A stretch of DNA of 64,000 nucleotides from Halobacteriales archaeon YIM A00013 (GTDB taxonomy: Archaea > Halobacteriota > Halobacteria > Halobacteriales > Haloarculaceae), in assembly GCA_025041195.1 (NCBI GenBank), contig JAKCFM010000001.1:2418001-2482000 (forward strand). The letters run 5' to 3'. Shown in pieces: positions 52,532-61,281 of the stretch (positions within the stretch are counted from its first letter, which is position 1; each line of letters begins with the position of its first letter). Under the pieces are notes generated by a model that saw only the letters and a list, made by a program, of their open reading frames with translations, searched no databases and was not told the DNA's origin. The position numbers were made by a program, and so were the translations under genes.

Positions 52532-53563
52532 GTGTCTGAGTTTCCGTTCGAACTCCGCGTTTGTCAGTGGGCCGAACGAGCCTGGCCGCCAGCGAACGCC
52601 ACGGCAGACGCTGCGATCGTCGCCAGACAGCTAGGCACCCGCAATCGTCGATGGGACACGATTGTCGTTGAGAGCACCGATGCGGGGCTCCGATCGCGCG
52701 CCCGATTCGGTCGCCAGCGACTCACCGAGCTTCAGCTGTACGTGCTCACCAACGCGCCCGAATCGTGGCAATACTACCGGGATGCGTTGGAAGATCCCCC
52801 AACCAGCTGGCGATATATCCGCGAGACGATCAACGAGGCCGCCGATCGAGCCGTTCTGGATCGGCGCAAACGGGGCGGTCGGATCGAAATCAAACGAAAA
52901 TGGCCCTATCCAGACTGGATTGATAGCCTCGTGGCGATCGAAAACAAGCCGGATCTGACGGCGAGCGCGGCCGATCAACTCACAGACCAGCTTGAGTTTG
53001 ACGTTGCACTCGGGCTTGCAGACACCGTCTGGGTCGCAACGGAATCAACCAACGAACGGGTCGAACCAGTGCTGTTGGAATCACTGCCGGTCGCGGTCGG
53101 TATCCTCACGTTCGACTGGAATGAAACGCCCCCAGCAACGGTATCCTGGCGTCCTCGTCGATTGCGAGCATCGACGGGGACCCGAATTCTTGAGCGGGCT
53201 GTGGCCGGCGAACACACACAGCAAGCCGCCCGATTCGAGTACGTTTCGAACGACTGGCTCCGCTTGAAACGGCTTGCAATAGCCGAACGCGTCTACGAAC
53301 GGGGGTGGCGAAGCTACATCGAATCAGTGCGTCCTGACTGTCGGTGGTTTACCCTGTCAACTAATGGGAGGCAAACGATGCCCGACTGTCGTGCGCTTTC
53401 GCGGGATCCCACGCCACAGCACTGTGGACAGCACTGTCAGGCGTTCGAACCCGAACCACCGGGATGGCGAACACAGGGCTGGCCGATCGATGGCGGGCCA
53501 GGAGCGGCCCTCCAGCGGCTACTCGACCGTCGGCGAAGCCAGCAACGTCCCGGCCTGGAGTGA
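52532..53563 (+). CDS. DUF5787-like haloarchaeal protein, nuclease-like
   Basis: A 343-residue protein with GTG start. I recognise the DUF5787 family of haloarchaea. A PD-(D/E)XK-like core is suggested: D-T-I-V-V-E-S-T-D near residue 42, and L-V-A-I-E-N-K-P-D near residue 134, with a following A-A-D-Q-L helix, matching D...E-x-K. The C-terminus (about 280-310) has Cys and His residues (M-P-D-C, H-C-G-Q-H-C-Q-A-F) that could form a zinc site. So a metal-dependent nuclease or structural protein is possible; activity is unproven. It is followed seven bases later by the convergent DUF5797 gene. Confidence 0.75.
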   Translation: MSEFPFELRVCQWAERAWPPANATADAAIVARQLGTRNRRWDTIVVESTDAGLRSRARFGRQRLTELQLYVLTNAPESWQYYRDALEDPPTSWRYIRETINEAADRAVLDRRKRGGRIEIKRKWPYPDWIDSLVAIENKPDLTASAADQLTDQLEFDVALGLADTVWVATESTNERVEPVLLESLPVAVGILTFDWNETPPATVSWRPRRLRASTGTRILERAVAGEHTQQAARFEYVSNDWLRLKRLAIAERVYERGWRSYIESVRPDCRWFTLSTNGRQTMPDCRALSRDPTPQHCGQHCQAFEPEPPGWRTQGWPIDGGPGAALQRLLDRRRSQQRPGLE

Positions 53564-53570
53564 TGGTGGC

Positions 53571-54041
53571 TCACTCGATTCGTTCGATCTCTAGCTCCGC
53601 GCGATCAATGGCGAGTTTGAACAGCGGCACGGTCGACTGCTCGGTAGTAACGATCCCCCGGTCCTGGAGCTTTCTGAGCGCCGTCCGCACCGAATCGACA
53701 TCAGTGTTCTCGCCCGTCGCCTCCACGGCATGCAAGACGGCAACGACACTCTGGGCGGATTCTTCGGGTCCGGCGAGCACGTCGACGACCGTCGCCTGTA
53801 ACGGTGGCACTGAAACGGCCGTCTCGTCGGTTTCGATGCCGACGAAAGATGCTGCCTCTGGAGTTGCCCTGATCAGGCTGTTTTCGTCTCGGTAGTAATA
53901 TTCTTTGAGCTCAGATTCGAGATACTGGTGAATCTCGCTTCCGCTGTCGATTCCCCAGCGCTCCTGGAGCTCTTTGTTCTTCGTTGGTTGCAACTCGACG
54001 ATATCGGCCAATCGCTCTTTGGCTTGGTCTGAGAGGGACAC
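53571..54041 (-). CDS. DUF5797-like winged-helix protein
   Basis: A 156-residue acidic protein starting M-S-L-S-D-Q-A-K-E-R-L-A-D-I-V-E-L-Q-P-T-K-N, the mark of DUF5797 as I remember it. The helix-turn-helix-like N-terminus (N-K-E-L-Q-E-R-W-G-I-D-S-G-S-E-I-H-Q-Y-L) suggests a DNA-binding winged helix; a second similar unit may occupy residues 85-130 (T-A-L-R-K-L-Q-D-R-G-I-V). A transcription factor role is inferred only from the fold. It is convergent with the DUF5787 gene. Confidence 0.8.
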   Translation of the reverse strand: MSLSDQAKERLADIVELQPTKNKELQERWGIDSGSEIHQYLESELKEYYYRDENSLIRATPEAASFVGIETDETAVSVPPLQATVVDVLAGPEESAQSVVAVLHAVEATGENTDVDSVRTALRKLQDRGIVTTEQSTVPLFKLAIDRAELEIERIE

Positions 54042-54092
54042 TGCGTCCCACTACGAAACCCGGATACATCCTGATTGCGACATCGGCCCTGG

Positions 54093-55124
54093 TCATTTGG
54101 TGGCGACCGATTGGCGGGCCGATTCGACCCAGCCGTCGATGTTCTCGGCAATGTACTCCTTCGAGCCGAGTGCGCCCCCAACGCCAACGGCGACGATGAA
54201 CGCGAGCGCTAACGCACCCACGACTGCCGTTGTCACGATCATCAACAGCGTGCTCAGTATCCCCGCATCGAAGCCGGCCGTCTGTAGTGCAATCGTCACC
54301 ACGAGATAGTAGACGAACCCCTTCACTGCGAGTGAGCTAGCGCGGGCAAACGAACCGGCTTCGTTGGCGATCGCTGCTCCAAGCCAGTCTCCCAGCCAGA
54401 TGCCCACGAGCAACACCACTGCGCCGCCAACGAGCTGGGGCAGATAGTGCGTGATCGTCGAGAGCATTGAGGAGAGGACGCCAATGTTGAGCGCGTCGGC
54501 TGCCGCGAGCAGCGCGACAACGTACACATACACTGCGACAAGTCGCCCAACGAGCCATCCGAACGACCGATCTCCCGTCAGTTTTGCAAGCGGGGTTCCG
54601 GCTAGCTCTTTGTCGATTCCCATCCCATCAAGCAGATCGACGATGACCGCTTCGAGAAGTCGACCAACGATCACACCCACAACGAGGACGAGGGCTGCGC
54701 CGAACAACACCGGCAGGTACGCACCGATCTGTGAGAGCAGGTCCGTTACGATCCGGATCCTGAGGATGTCAGCCGCCGAAACGACTGCAAGATAGTAGAT
54801 GTAGTAGGTGATGAGCGTGCCGACAGCACTCGCAATTCCAGCCGTGTCCGTGTGTACCGGCGTGGAATCGTCGGCTTGTTCGTCCTCATCACTGACTGAT
54901 CGATCACCAGGAGTTACCCGCCCGAGGTCGGCCCGCGAAAGAATCCGCGTCACAATTCGCCCGATGAACTTCCCAACGAGCCAGCCCACGAGCAAAACGA
55001 GCAACGCACCGATCAGCCGCGGTACGTACGCGACGACCTCGACGATCGTTGCCCCGATTGCACTTGTATCACTTAATTGGAGAATATCCTGCGCAACATA
55101 CTGGATGTTTGATTCTATTGTCAT
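54093..55124 (-). CDS. conserved TM-helix repeat protein (MscS/CmpX-like)
   Basis: A 343-residue membrane protein made of repeated pairs of helices: V-P-R-L-I-G-A-L-L-V-L-L-V-G-W, Y-L-P-V-L-F-G-A-A-L-V-L-V-V-G, and Y-L-P-Q-L-V-G-G-A-V-V-L-L-V-G are three copies of the same TM-helix motif (PF05552 type). Such proteins are related to the transmembrane part of small mechanosensitive channels, but the MscS beta domain is missing. An acidic loop (about residues 72-88) is between repeats 1 and 2. Role in pressure or osmotic response is possible; it is not shown. Confidence 0.83.
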   Translation of the reverse strand: MTIESNIQYVAQDILQLSDTSAIGATIVEVVAYVPRLIGALLVLLVGWLVGKFIGRIVTRILSRADLGRVTPGDRSVSDEDEQADDSTPVHTDTAGIASAVGTLITYYIYYLAVVSAADILRIRIVTDLLSQIGAYLPVLFGAALVLVVGVIVGRLLEAVIVDLLDGMGIDKELAGTPLAKLTGDRSFGWLVGRLVAVYVYVVALLAAADALNIGVLSSMLSTITHYLPQLVGGAVVLLVGIWLGDWLGAAIANEAGSFARASSLAVKGFVYYLVVTIALQTAGFDAGILSTLLMIVTTAVVGALALAFIVAVGVGGALGSKEYIAENIDGWVESARQSVATK

Positions 55125-55278
55125 TGTTCTGTCTCGTTAGCAGTGACGTTTCGCCTGGTATGCTTGGCGAATACGTCGATACGACAGTTTGAACCTCTCC
55201 ATTATGAAACGTGGTGATAGGCACTCAAAACTATAGTTGGGAAAATGAAACAAACGTGAAAACGGAGGCGAATTTGTG

Positions 55279-56145
55279 CTATAGTTCGACGACCGCGCCG
55301 GCGTACAGCACGACCACGAGGAAGATCCAGACCGCATCAACAAAGTGCCAGTACATCGAGACGGTACTGACCGAGACGTGTCGTTCCTGGGAGTACTGAC
55401 CGTAGAGTGCGCGAATGAAGACAATTCCGAGCAACACGGCACCGAGCGAGACGTGGAGTCCGTGCAGACCGGTGAGTCCGAAAAATGCACTCGAGAAAAC
55501 ACCACCGGTGAGCGTTAGCTCGCCGTGGCTGATGAACTCGTAGTACTCATACACCTGTCCGCCAATGAAAATGACCCCGAGAACGAGCGTCACGAACAGC
55601 CACCGCACGAACCGTGTGTGGTTGCCCTTCAACAGCGCATGATGCGCGAAATGCAGCGTGATACTGCTTATGACCAGGATCACCGTGTTGGCGATGACGA
55701 GCGTGCCAAGCAGTCCGTGTGGAACTGATGCGCTCGCCCAGCTCGTGCCGGCGCGAACGAAAAAGTAATAGACGAATCCGGCACCAAACGTGGCGATTTC
55801 GCTACCCAGGAAGAACAACATTCCCATGCGCAGCCCGCGCCCGCTGGATTCTGTCGCTTCGCCGTCCCAGAAATCGACGACAAACGCGTGATACAACCAG
55901 CCGTACAGTCCAATCAAGAACACGAGCGTTGCGCCGACGAAAACACCCGGTCCGGCGAGTGGCCCGACGAGCGGCTCTTCTCCGTGTCCAAGGAGATACA
56001 GTGCAGCACCGATGTAGAGCCCAGCAGCCCCGATTGCCGCGATGAAGGGCCACCAGCTCGCCTCACCGAATCCCCGCGGCCAGTCCTCGACAGCGGGCAA
56101 ATGATGGTGGTGGTCACCGTGCTCTTCGGAACTCTCCATTGCCAT
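55279..56145 (-). CDS. cytochrome c/quinol oxidase subunit III
   Basis: A 288-residue membrane protein of the subunit III family of haem-copper oxidases: seven helices, H-F-A-H-H-A-L near residue 180, G-L-H-G-L-H-V near 235 and W-H-F-V-D-A-V-W near 265 as the family ends. It stabilises the proton-pumping terminal oxidase. The N-terminus has an H-G-D-H-H-H-H-L stretch. No other oxidase subunit gene is within the window, unlike the usual cox cluster. The ATG at 56145 is chosen; 56139 is also possible. Confidence 0.88.
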   Translation of the reverse strand: MAMESSEEHGDHHHHLPAVEDWPRGFGEASWWPFIAAIGAAGLYIGAALYLLGHGEEPLVGPLAGPGVFVGATLVFLIGLYGWLYHAFVVDFWDGEATESSGRGLRMGMLFFLGSEIATFGAGFVYYFFVRAGTSWASASVPHGLLGTLVIANTVILVISSITLHFAHHALLKGNHTRFVRWLFVTLVLGVIFIGGQVYEYYEFISHGELTLTGGVFSSAFFGLTGLHGLHVSLGAVLLGIVFIRALYGQYSQERHVSVSTVSMYWHFVDAVWIFLVVVLYAGAVVEL

Positions 56146-56557
56146 ACCCCCGCTTTTGGGCGCGACGGCAAAAAGCCTCTCAAACGTCACAGCGAGGCAA
56201 CTTTCGACAGAACCGTTCAAATCGAGTGCGCTGATGAAAAATGGCTCACTGGACCAAGAGCCTGGGGAGGGGCACCAACCTCCCGAACCACTGACCATGA
56301 ACCGCTGAATGCACGAAGTAGACAACGCGGGGAAAGCCGGTGGGGCTCTCCCTATCCACTAGCGTGTGTCTAGGATTGCTCGTCCGTCGGTGTGTCCTGG
56401 AATATCCTCCCGGAGCGCAACGCGCTTCATTCGTAGGTATCTCACACAATAATAAAAATGTTGCTACAGTTGATAATATGAATATAAAAGTTAATGATAG
56501 GAATATGGGAATAAAAAGAACCGTTGTCGGAGTCGACAAGCGGGCTGTGGCGCGTGT
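56146..56557. other. intergenic region between coxC and gltB
   Basis: A 412-base region with no supported gene. The segment 56455-56525 is AT-rich and could be part of the gltB 3' end or a regulatory stretch. A minus-strand frame with a hydrophobic start (56246-56539) and a + frame (56340-56669) exist, but their codon use is poor and neither has support, so they are not called. Confidence 0.6.
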
Positions 56558-59500
56558 TCAGTCGGCACCGCCCCTGATGGGCGCGGTGTCCTCACAGATC
56601 GGCGTTGAGCTGTCGGGCAGCTCAGAGCGCACATCTTCTGACTCGCGGTTTGCGATCACATCGGCGTAGGCGTCCGGCATCACTTTCACGAAGTTATTGA
56701 TTGCCGTTTCGAAATTGTCGAGGATTGCCGCTCCACGGTCGCTGTCGGTGTATGCCACGTGATTTTCGATCAATCGGCGTACCATGCGCCTGTCTTTTTC
56801 ATCGAGTTCGTGGGTTGTCGAGATCATCCCGCGGTTGACGCGGTCATCGAACGTGTCGTTCCGATCGAGGACGTACGCGACCCCGCCGGACATGCCTGCT
56901 GCGAAGTTTCTCCCGGTTTCACCAAGCACTGCGACGACGCCGCCGGTCATATACTCACAGCCGTGATCGCCGACGCTTTCGACGACGGCCTTGACGCCGG
57001 AGTTTCTGACCGCAAAGCGTTCGCCGGCCATGCCGTTGATGTAACACTCGCCGTCAGTTGCGCCATACAGCGCGACGTTGCCGATGAGCGTGTTCTCTTC
57101 TGGCTCGAACTGCGCCTCTGGTGGCGTCGACACGATGAGCTTTCCGCCAGAGAGCCCCTTGCCGACGTAATCGTTGGCGGTGCCGGTCAGCGCCATCGTC
57201 ACACCACGCGGAACGAACGCCCCGAAGCTCTGTCCGGCAACGCCATCGAAATCAACGGTGATGGTGTCGTCGTCCAGCCCATCCGTCCCGTATTCGCTAG
57301 AGAGCGTATAGCCGAGCAGGGCCCCGACCGCGCGGTGATTGTTATCGATGTTCGCGTCGATATACACCGGCTCCTTGCGTTCAATCGCTGGCGTCGCCCG
57401 ATCGATGAGCTCGTGGTCGAGCGCTTCGTCCACTTCGTGTGACTGCTCGGTCGTTTTCGTTCGTGGCCCCTCCGTCTCTGCGAGGATTGCACCAAGATCG
57501 AGTTGGCGTGCCTTCTCGTGGGTAACGTCCTCGCGCTGTCGGAGGTGTTCAACCCGGCCGATCATCGATTCGAGCGATGCAAAGCCGAGCTCGGCCATGA
57601 TCTCACGGAGCTCCTGGGCGATGAACGTCATGTAGTTGATCACGTGCTGTGGCTCACCGGGGAACCGCTCGCGGAGCGATTCCTTCTGGGTGGCCACGCC
57701 GACCGGACACGTGTTCTCGTGACACTGTCGTGCCATCACACAGCCGGACGTGACGAGACTTGACGTACCAAAGACGTACTCTTCTGCGCCGAGCAACGCG
57801 GCAACGGCGACATCACGGCCGGTTTTCATGCCACCGTCGGCCGTGACCGTGATTCGCGACCGGAGCCCCGTGTGAGAGAGCAGCTGGTTCGCCTCTGCGA
57901 GCCCAAGCTCCCACGGGAGGCCGGCGCTTTTGATCGAGGTTTTCGGCGACGCACCGGTCCCGCCGGAGTGTCCCGAAATGTGAACGACGTCAGCGTTCGC
58001 CTTGGCGACGCCGGCCGCGATCGTTCCGATTCCGGCCTCAGAAACCAGCTTCACGTTGATGTCGGCCTCGGGATTGGCGGTTTTGAGGTCGTGAATCAGC
58101 TGCTTGAGATCCTCGATCGAGTAGATGTCGTGGAGTGGTGGCGGCGAGATGAGCCCCACACCCGGCGTCGAACAGCGTACGTGTGCAATCATCTCGTTTA
58201 CCTTCTCGCCGGGGAGATGGCCACCTTCACCGGGTTTTGACCCCTGGGCCATTTTGATCTGGATCTCATCCGCCGACGCGAGATAGGCGCTCGTCACGCC
58301 GAATCGGCCGGAGGCCACCTGCTTGACGGTGCACTCCTTTTCGGTGTCGAAGCGCTCCGGTGGCTCGCCACCCTCGCCAGTGTTCGATTTCCCGCCGAGA
58401 CGGTTCATCGCAATGGCGTTGTTCTCGTGCGCCTCGGGCGAGAGCGAGCCCAGGCTCATCGCTGCCGTCCCAAACCGGGTGACGATTTCGTGGACGGGAT
58501 CGACATCCTCGATCGGAATTGGCTCGCGGTCGCTGTCGAATTCGAGCAGCCCACGAAGCGTTTGCAGGGATTCGTTCTGTTCGTTGATCTGGGCGGCAAA
58601 CTCCTGGTACGTTTCGTAGTCACCGTTGCGAACGGACTTTTGGAGCGTTCGGACCGTCTGTGGATTCCACTGGTGGGTCATTCCCGACGAGCGGTGCTCG
58701 AATTCTCCCTGTCGTTCGAGCGTAGCGCTCTCATCGTCGTCAGGAAATGCCACGTCGAACCGATTGCGCAGATCCCGTTCGACGCCGTCGATTCCGATCC
58801 CACCAGTGCGGGCGGTGGTTCCCTCGAAATATTCGGCCACGAACCCAGCGTCCAGGCCAACCGCCTCGAAGATCTGTGCTCCTCGGTAGCTCTCGACGGT
58901 CGAGATTCCCATTTTGGCCATCGTTTTCAACAGGCCGTCTTCGAGCGCGGTGAGGTAGGATTCGATTGCCGTTTCCAGATCGGCACCGTCCGGGCCGGCA
59001 ACGATATCCTCGATCGTCTGGAACGCGAGATACGGATTGACAGCTCCCGCACCGTAGCCGACGAGCGTGGCCATCTGATGAACGGTTCGTGGATCGCCCG
59101 ATTCGACGACAATGCCAACCCGATTTCGCTGGCCGGTGCGGACGAGATGATGGTGGACGGCTCCCGTCGCGAGCAGGCTCGGAATCGCAAGCCGGTCCGG
59201 TCCAACGGTGCGATCTGAGAGAACGATGATGTCGTGGTCGTCGGCGCGATCGCTCACCTGCTCACGAACGGTCTCGATGGCGCGTTCGAGTGACGTCTCC
59301 GGATCGAACGTGATATCGACGACAGTGCTCGAAATCGGGCCATCGAGCTCGGCGATCGATGCCGTTTCAGCGTCCGTGAGAAACGGCGAGTCAATCACCA
59401 GTTGTCGTGCGTGTGCGGGAGACTCATCGAGGAGATTTCGCTGTTCGCCTAGCCGACACTCCATCGAGGTGACGAGCTCTTCGCGGATGTAATCCAGTGG

Positions 59501-61093
59501 CGGATTCGTCACCTGGGCAAACAGCTGCTTGAAATACGACGACAGCGGCCGATTCGTCTCTCCAAGCACCGACAGCGGCGTGTCGTCACCCATCGAGCCG
59601 ACGGGATCTTTTCCGTCGCGTGCCATTGGCTCGATGAGATGGTCTAGCTCGTCGTGCGAGTAGCCAAACAGGGCCTGGTGTGACCGAAGCCGCTCAACTG
59701 GGGCGGTGATCTCGGCGCCGTCGGACAGATCGTCTGGCAAGCGCTGTTGTTCAGTCGCCACCCACTCGCCGTATCGATCGTCGACAAGTGACTCAAACAC
59801 CTCATCGTCGGGAATGATTCTCCCTTCCTCCGGATCGGCGAGAAACAGCTGTCCAGGCTTGAGCCGGCCGCGCGTTTCGATCCGAGAGGCGTCGTGTTGG
59901 GCCTCTAGCGCGCCGACTTCGCTCGACATGACGAGCGTCCGATCGTCGAGGACGTCGTACCGACACGGTCGGAGTCCGTTCCTGTCGAGCACTGCTCCGA
60001 CCCGCTCGCCATCGGTTGCAGCAACGAGGGCCGGTCCATCCCACGGCTCGATCAGCGAGGCGTGAAAATCATACCACTCCTTGCGTTGGTCATCGAGACC
60101 AGTTGCAGCTCCCCGCCAGGCTTCCGGGATCAACATCCGCAATGCGTGACCGAGATCGCGCCCCGTGTTCAACAACAGCTCAAGCGCGTTATCAACGCTC
60201 GCCGTATCCGACTGCGTTTCGTCGTTGATAATCGGCAAGAGCGCCTCCAGATCGTCGGCATACGCCGGATCAGCGAGATCGTTCTCCCGTGCGCGCATCC
60301 AGTTGATATTCCCCTGAATCGTGTTGAACTCCCCATTGTGGATCACGCGGTGGTACGGATGGGCGAGATGCCACGCGCCGAGCGTGTTCGTCGAATAGCG
60401 GGCGTGGACCATCGCGAACGTAGAGGCAACTCGCTCATCGTGCAGCTCCGGGTAGTACGTTGCCAACTGCTCTGCGGTTAACAGGCCTTTATAAACGATC
60501 GTCTGTCGATCCAGCGAACAGATGGAAAACTGACCGGTTTCATCGAGCTCTCGTGAGTCGATCGTCGTTTCGACTGCCCGACGAGCCACGTAGAGGCGCC
60601 GATCGAAGGCCTCGTCCGACGGGTCGTCACTCGGGGTGACGAACACCTGCTTGACGGTGGGCTCAGCGTCCCGAGCGGTTTTCCCAAGCCCTGCCGCGTC
60701 GGTCGGCACCGTCCGCCAACCGACTACCGACAGCTCGTGGCGATCGAAGACGGTCGCTATCGTTGCTTCGAGGCGCTCGATGACTGTCTCATCCTGTGGG
60801 AAAAAGATCGATCCCACCGCGTATTGGGTCGGAAGGTCGAAATCGACTGCCGCCGCGAAGAACTCGTGCGGAGTCTGGAGCAAAATTCCGGCCCCATCAC
60901 CGGTGTTTTCCTCTGCTCCCGTCGTTCCACGATGTTCGAGATTGGCGAGCAAATCGAGCCCGTCGGCGATCGGCTGGTGGCTGGTGTCACCGTCGAGGTC
61001 CATGACGACACCGACACCACAGCTCCCACGGGTGTCTGTTGGATCCGCGAGCCCGGCACCGCTCGCGAACGTTGCTGGCTGTTGCTGGCTCAT
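56558..61093 (-). CDS. gltB: glutamate synthase, large subunit
   Basis: A 1511-residue enzyme that makes two glutamates from glutamine and 2-oxoglutarate. An N-terminal propeptide of about 24 residues precedes the nucleophile C25 (G-S-C-G-V-G-V-V) of the class II glutamine amidotransferase. The central domain and FMN-binding synthase domain follow (G-G-K-S-N-T-G-E-G-G, G-H-S-G-G-T-G-A-S). The 3Fe-4S cysteines occur as C-x5-C-x4-C near residue 1119 (C-V-M-A-R-Q-C-H-E-N-T-C). The beta-helical GXGXG domain ends the protein. No small subunit gene lies beside it, so electrons may come from ferredoxin or a separate subunit. ATG 61093 has a TATA-like box and palindrome upstream. Confidence 0.95.
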   Translation of the reverse strand: MSQQQPATFASGAGLADPTDTRGSCGVGVVMDLDGDTSHQPIADGLDLLANLEHRGTTGAEENTGDGAGILLQTPHEFFAAAVDFDLPTQYAVGSIFFPQDETVIERLEATIATVFDRHELSVVGWRTVPTDAAGLGKTARDAEPTVKQVFVTPSDDPSDEAFDRRLYVARRAVETTIDSRELDETGQFSICSLDRQTIVYKGLLTAEQLATYYPELHDERVASTFAMVHARYSTNTLGAWHLAHPYHRVIHNGEFNTIQGNINWMRARENDLADPAYADDLEALLPIINDETQSDTASVDNALELLLNTGRDLGHALRMLIPEAWRGAATGLDDQRKEWYDFHASLIEPWDGPALVAATDGERVGAVLDRNGLRPCRYDVLDDRTLVMSSEVGALEAQHDASRIETRGRLKPGQLFLADPEEGRIIPDDEVFESLVDDRYGEWVATEQQRLPDDLSDGAEITAPVERLRSHQALFGYSHDELDHLIEPMARDGKDPVGSMGDDTPLSVLGETNRPLSSYFKQLFAQVTNPPLDYIREELVTSMECRLGEQRNLLDESPAHARQLVIDSPFLTDAETASIAELDGPISSTVVDITFDPETSLERAIETVREQVSDRADDHDIIVLSDRTVGPDRLAIPSLLATGAVHHHLVRTGQRNRVGIVVESGDPRTVHQMATLVGYGAGAVNPYLAFQTIEDIVAGPDGADLETAIESYLTALEDGLLKTMAKMGISTVESYRGAQIFEAVGLDAGFVAEYFEGTTARTGGIGIDGVERDLRNRFDVAFPDDDESATLERQGEFEHRSSGMTHQWNPQTVRTLQKSVRNGDYETYQEFAAQINEQNESLQTLRGLLEFDSDREPIPIEDVDPVHEIVTRFGTAAMSLGSLSPEAHENNAIAMNRLGGKSNTGEGGEPPERFDTEKECTVKQVASGRFGVTSAYLASADEIQIKMAQGSKPGEGGHLPGEKVNEMIAHVRCSTPGVGLISPPPLHDIYSIEDLKQLIHDLKTANPEADINVKLVSEAGIGTIAAGVAKANADVVHISGHSGGTGASPKTSIKSAGLPWELGLAEANQLLSHTGLRSRITVTADGGMKTGRDVAVAALLGAEEYVFGTSSLVTSGCVMARQCHENTCPVGVATQKESLRERFPGEPQHVINYMTFIAQELREIMAELGFASLESMIGRVEHLRQREDVTHEKARQLDLGAILAETEGPRTKTTEQSHEVDEALDHELIDRATPAIERKEPVYIDANIDNNHRAVGALLGYTLSSEYGTDGLDDDTITVDFDGVAGQSFGAFVPRGVTMALTGTANDYVGKGLSGGKLIVSTPPEAQFEPEENTLIGNVALYGATDGECYINGMAGERFAVRNSGVKAVVESVGDHGCEYMTGGVVAVLGETGRNFAAGMSGGVAYVLDRNDTFDDRVNRGMISTTHELDEKDRRMVRRLIENHVAYTDSDRGAAILDNFETAINNFVKVMPDAYADVIANRESEDVRSELPDSSTPICEDTAPIRGGAD

Positions 61094-61115
61094 ACCCCTC
61101 TCTGGCCGATAGCTT

Positions 61116-61121
61116 CTTAAG
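61116..61121 (-). promoter_or_regulatory. TATA-like box of gltB
   Basis: CTTAAG lies 23-28 bases before the ATG at 61093. It is a weak TATA match but the spacing is right. Confidence 0.4.
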
Positions 61122-61127
61122 TGGTTT

Positions 61128-61139
61128 CCCCTCAAGGGG
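61128..61139. promoter_or_regulatory. CCCCTCAAGGGG palindrome at gltB promoter
   Basis: A 12-base inverted repeat (CCCCT and AGGGG around CA), placed just upstream of the TATA-like box where BRE and operator sites lie. A regulator of nitrogen genes such as an Lrp- or winged-helix-type protein could bind it. This is inferred from position and symmetry only. Confidence 0.35.
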
Positions 61140-61281
61140 TAAGGCCATGTTGAAGTCACATAAGGGCATATAATTAGTACCCACGTCTGGGGTAGTCCAA
61201 CGACGGTGTATACATTCGCAGTATATTTTCAGAAATATGAATATAGATATCAATTAATTATTGTCTAGAAATTTACAACGG

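Noticed and set aside
56246-56539. 97-codon minus frame with a hydrophobic N-terminus
   Set aside because: Codon use is AT-rich and unlike neighbours, the protein after the helix is low-complexity Arg/Ser/Pro, and no start signal is seen.
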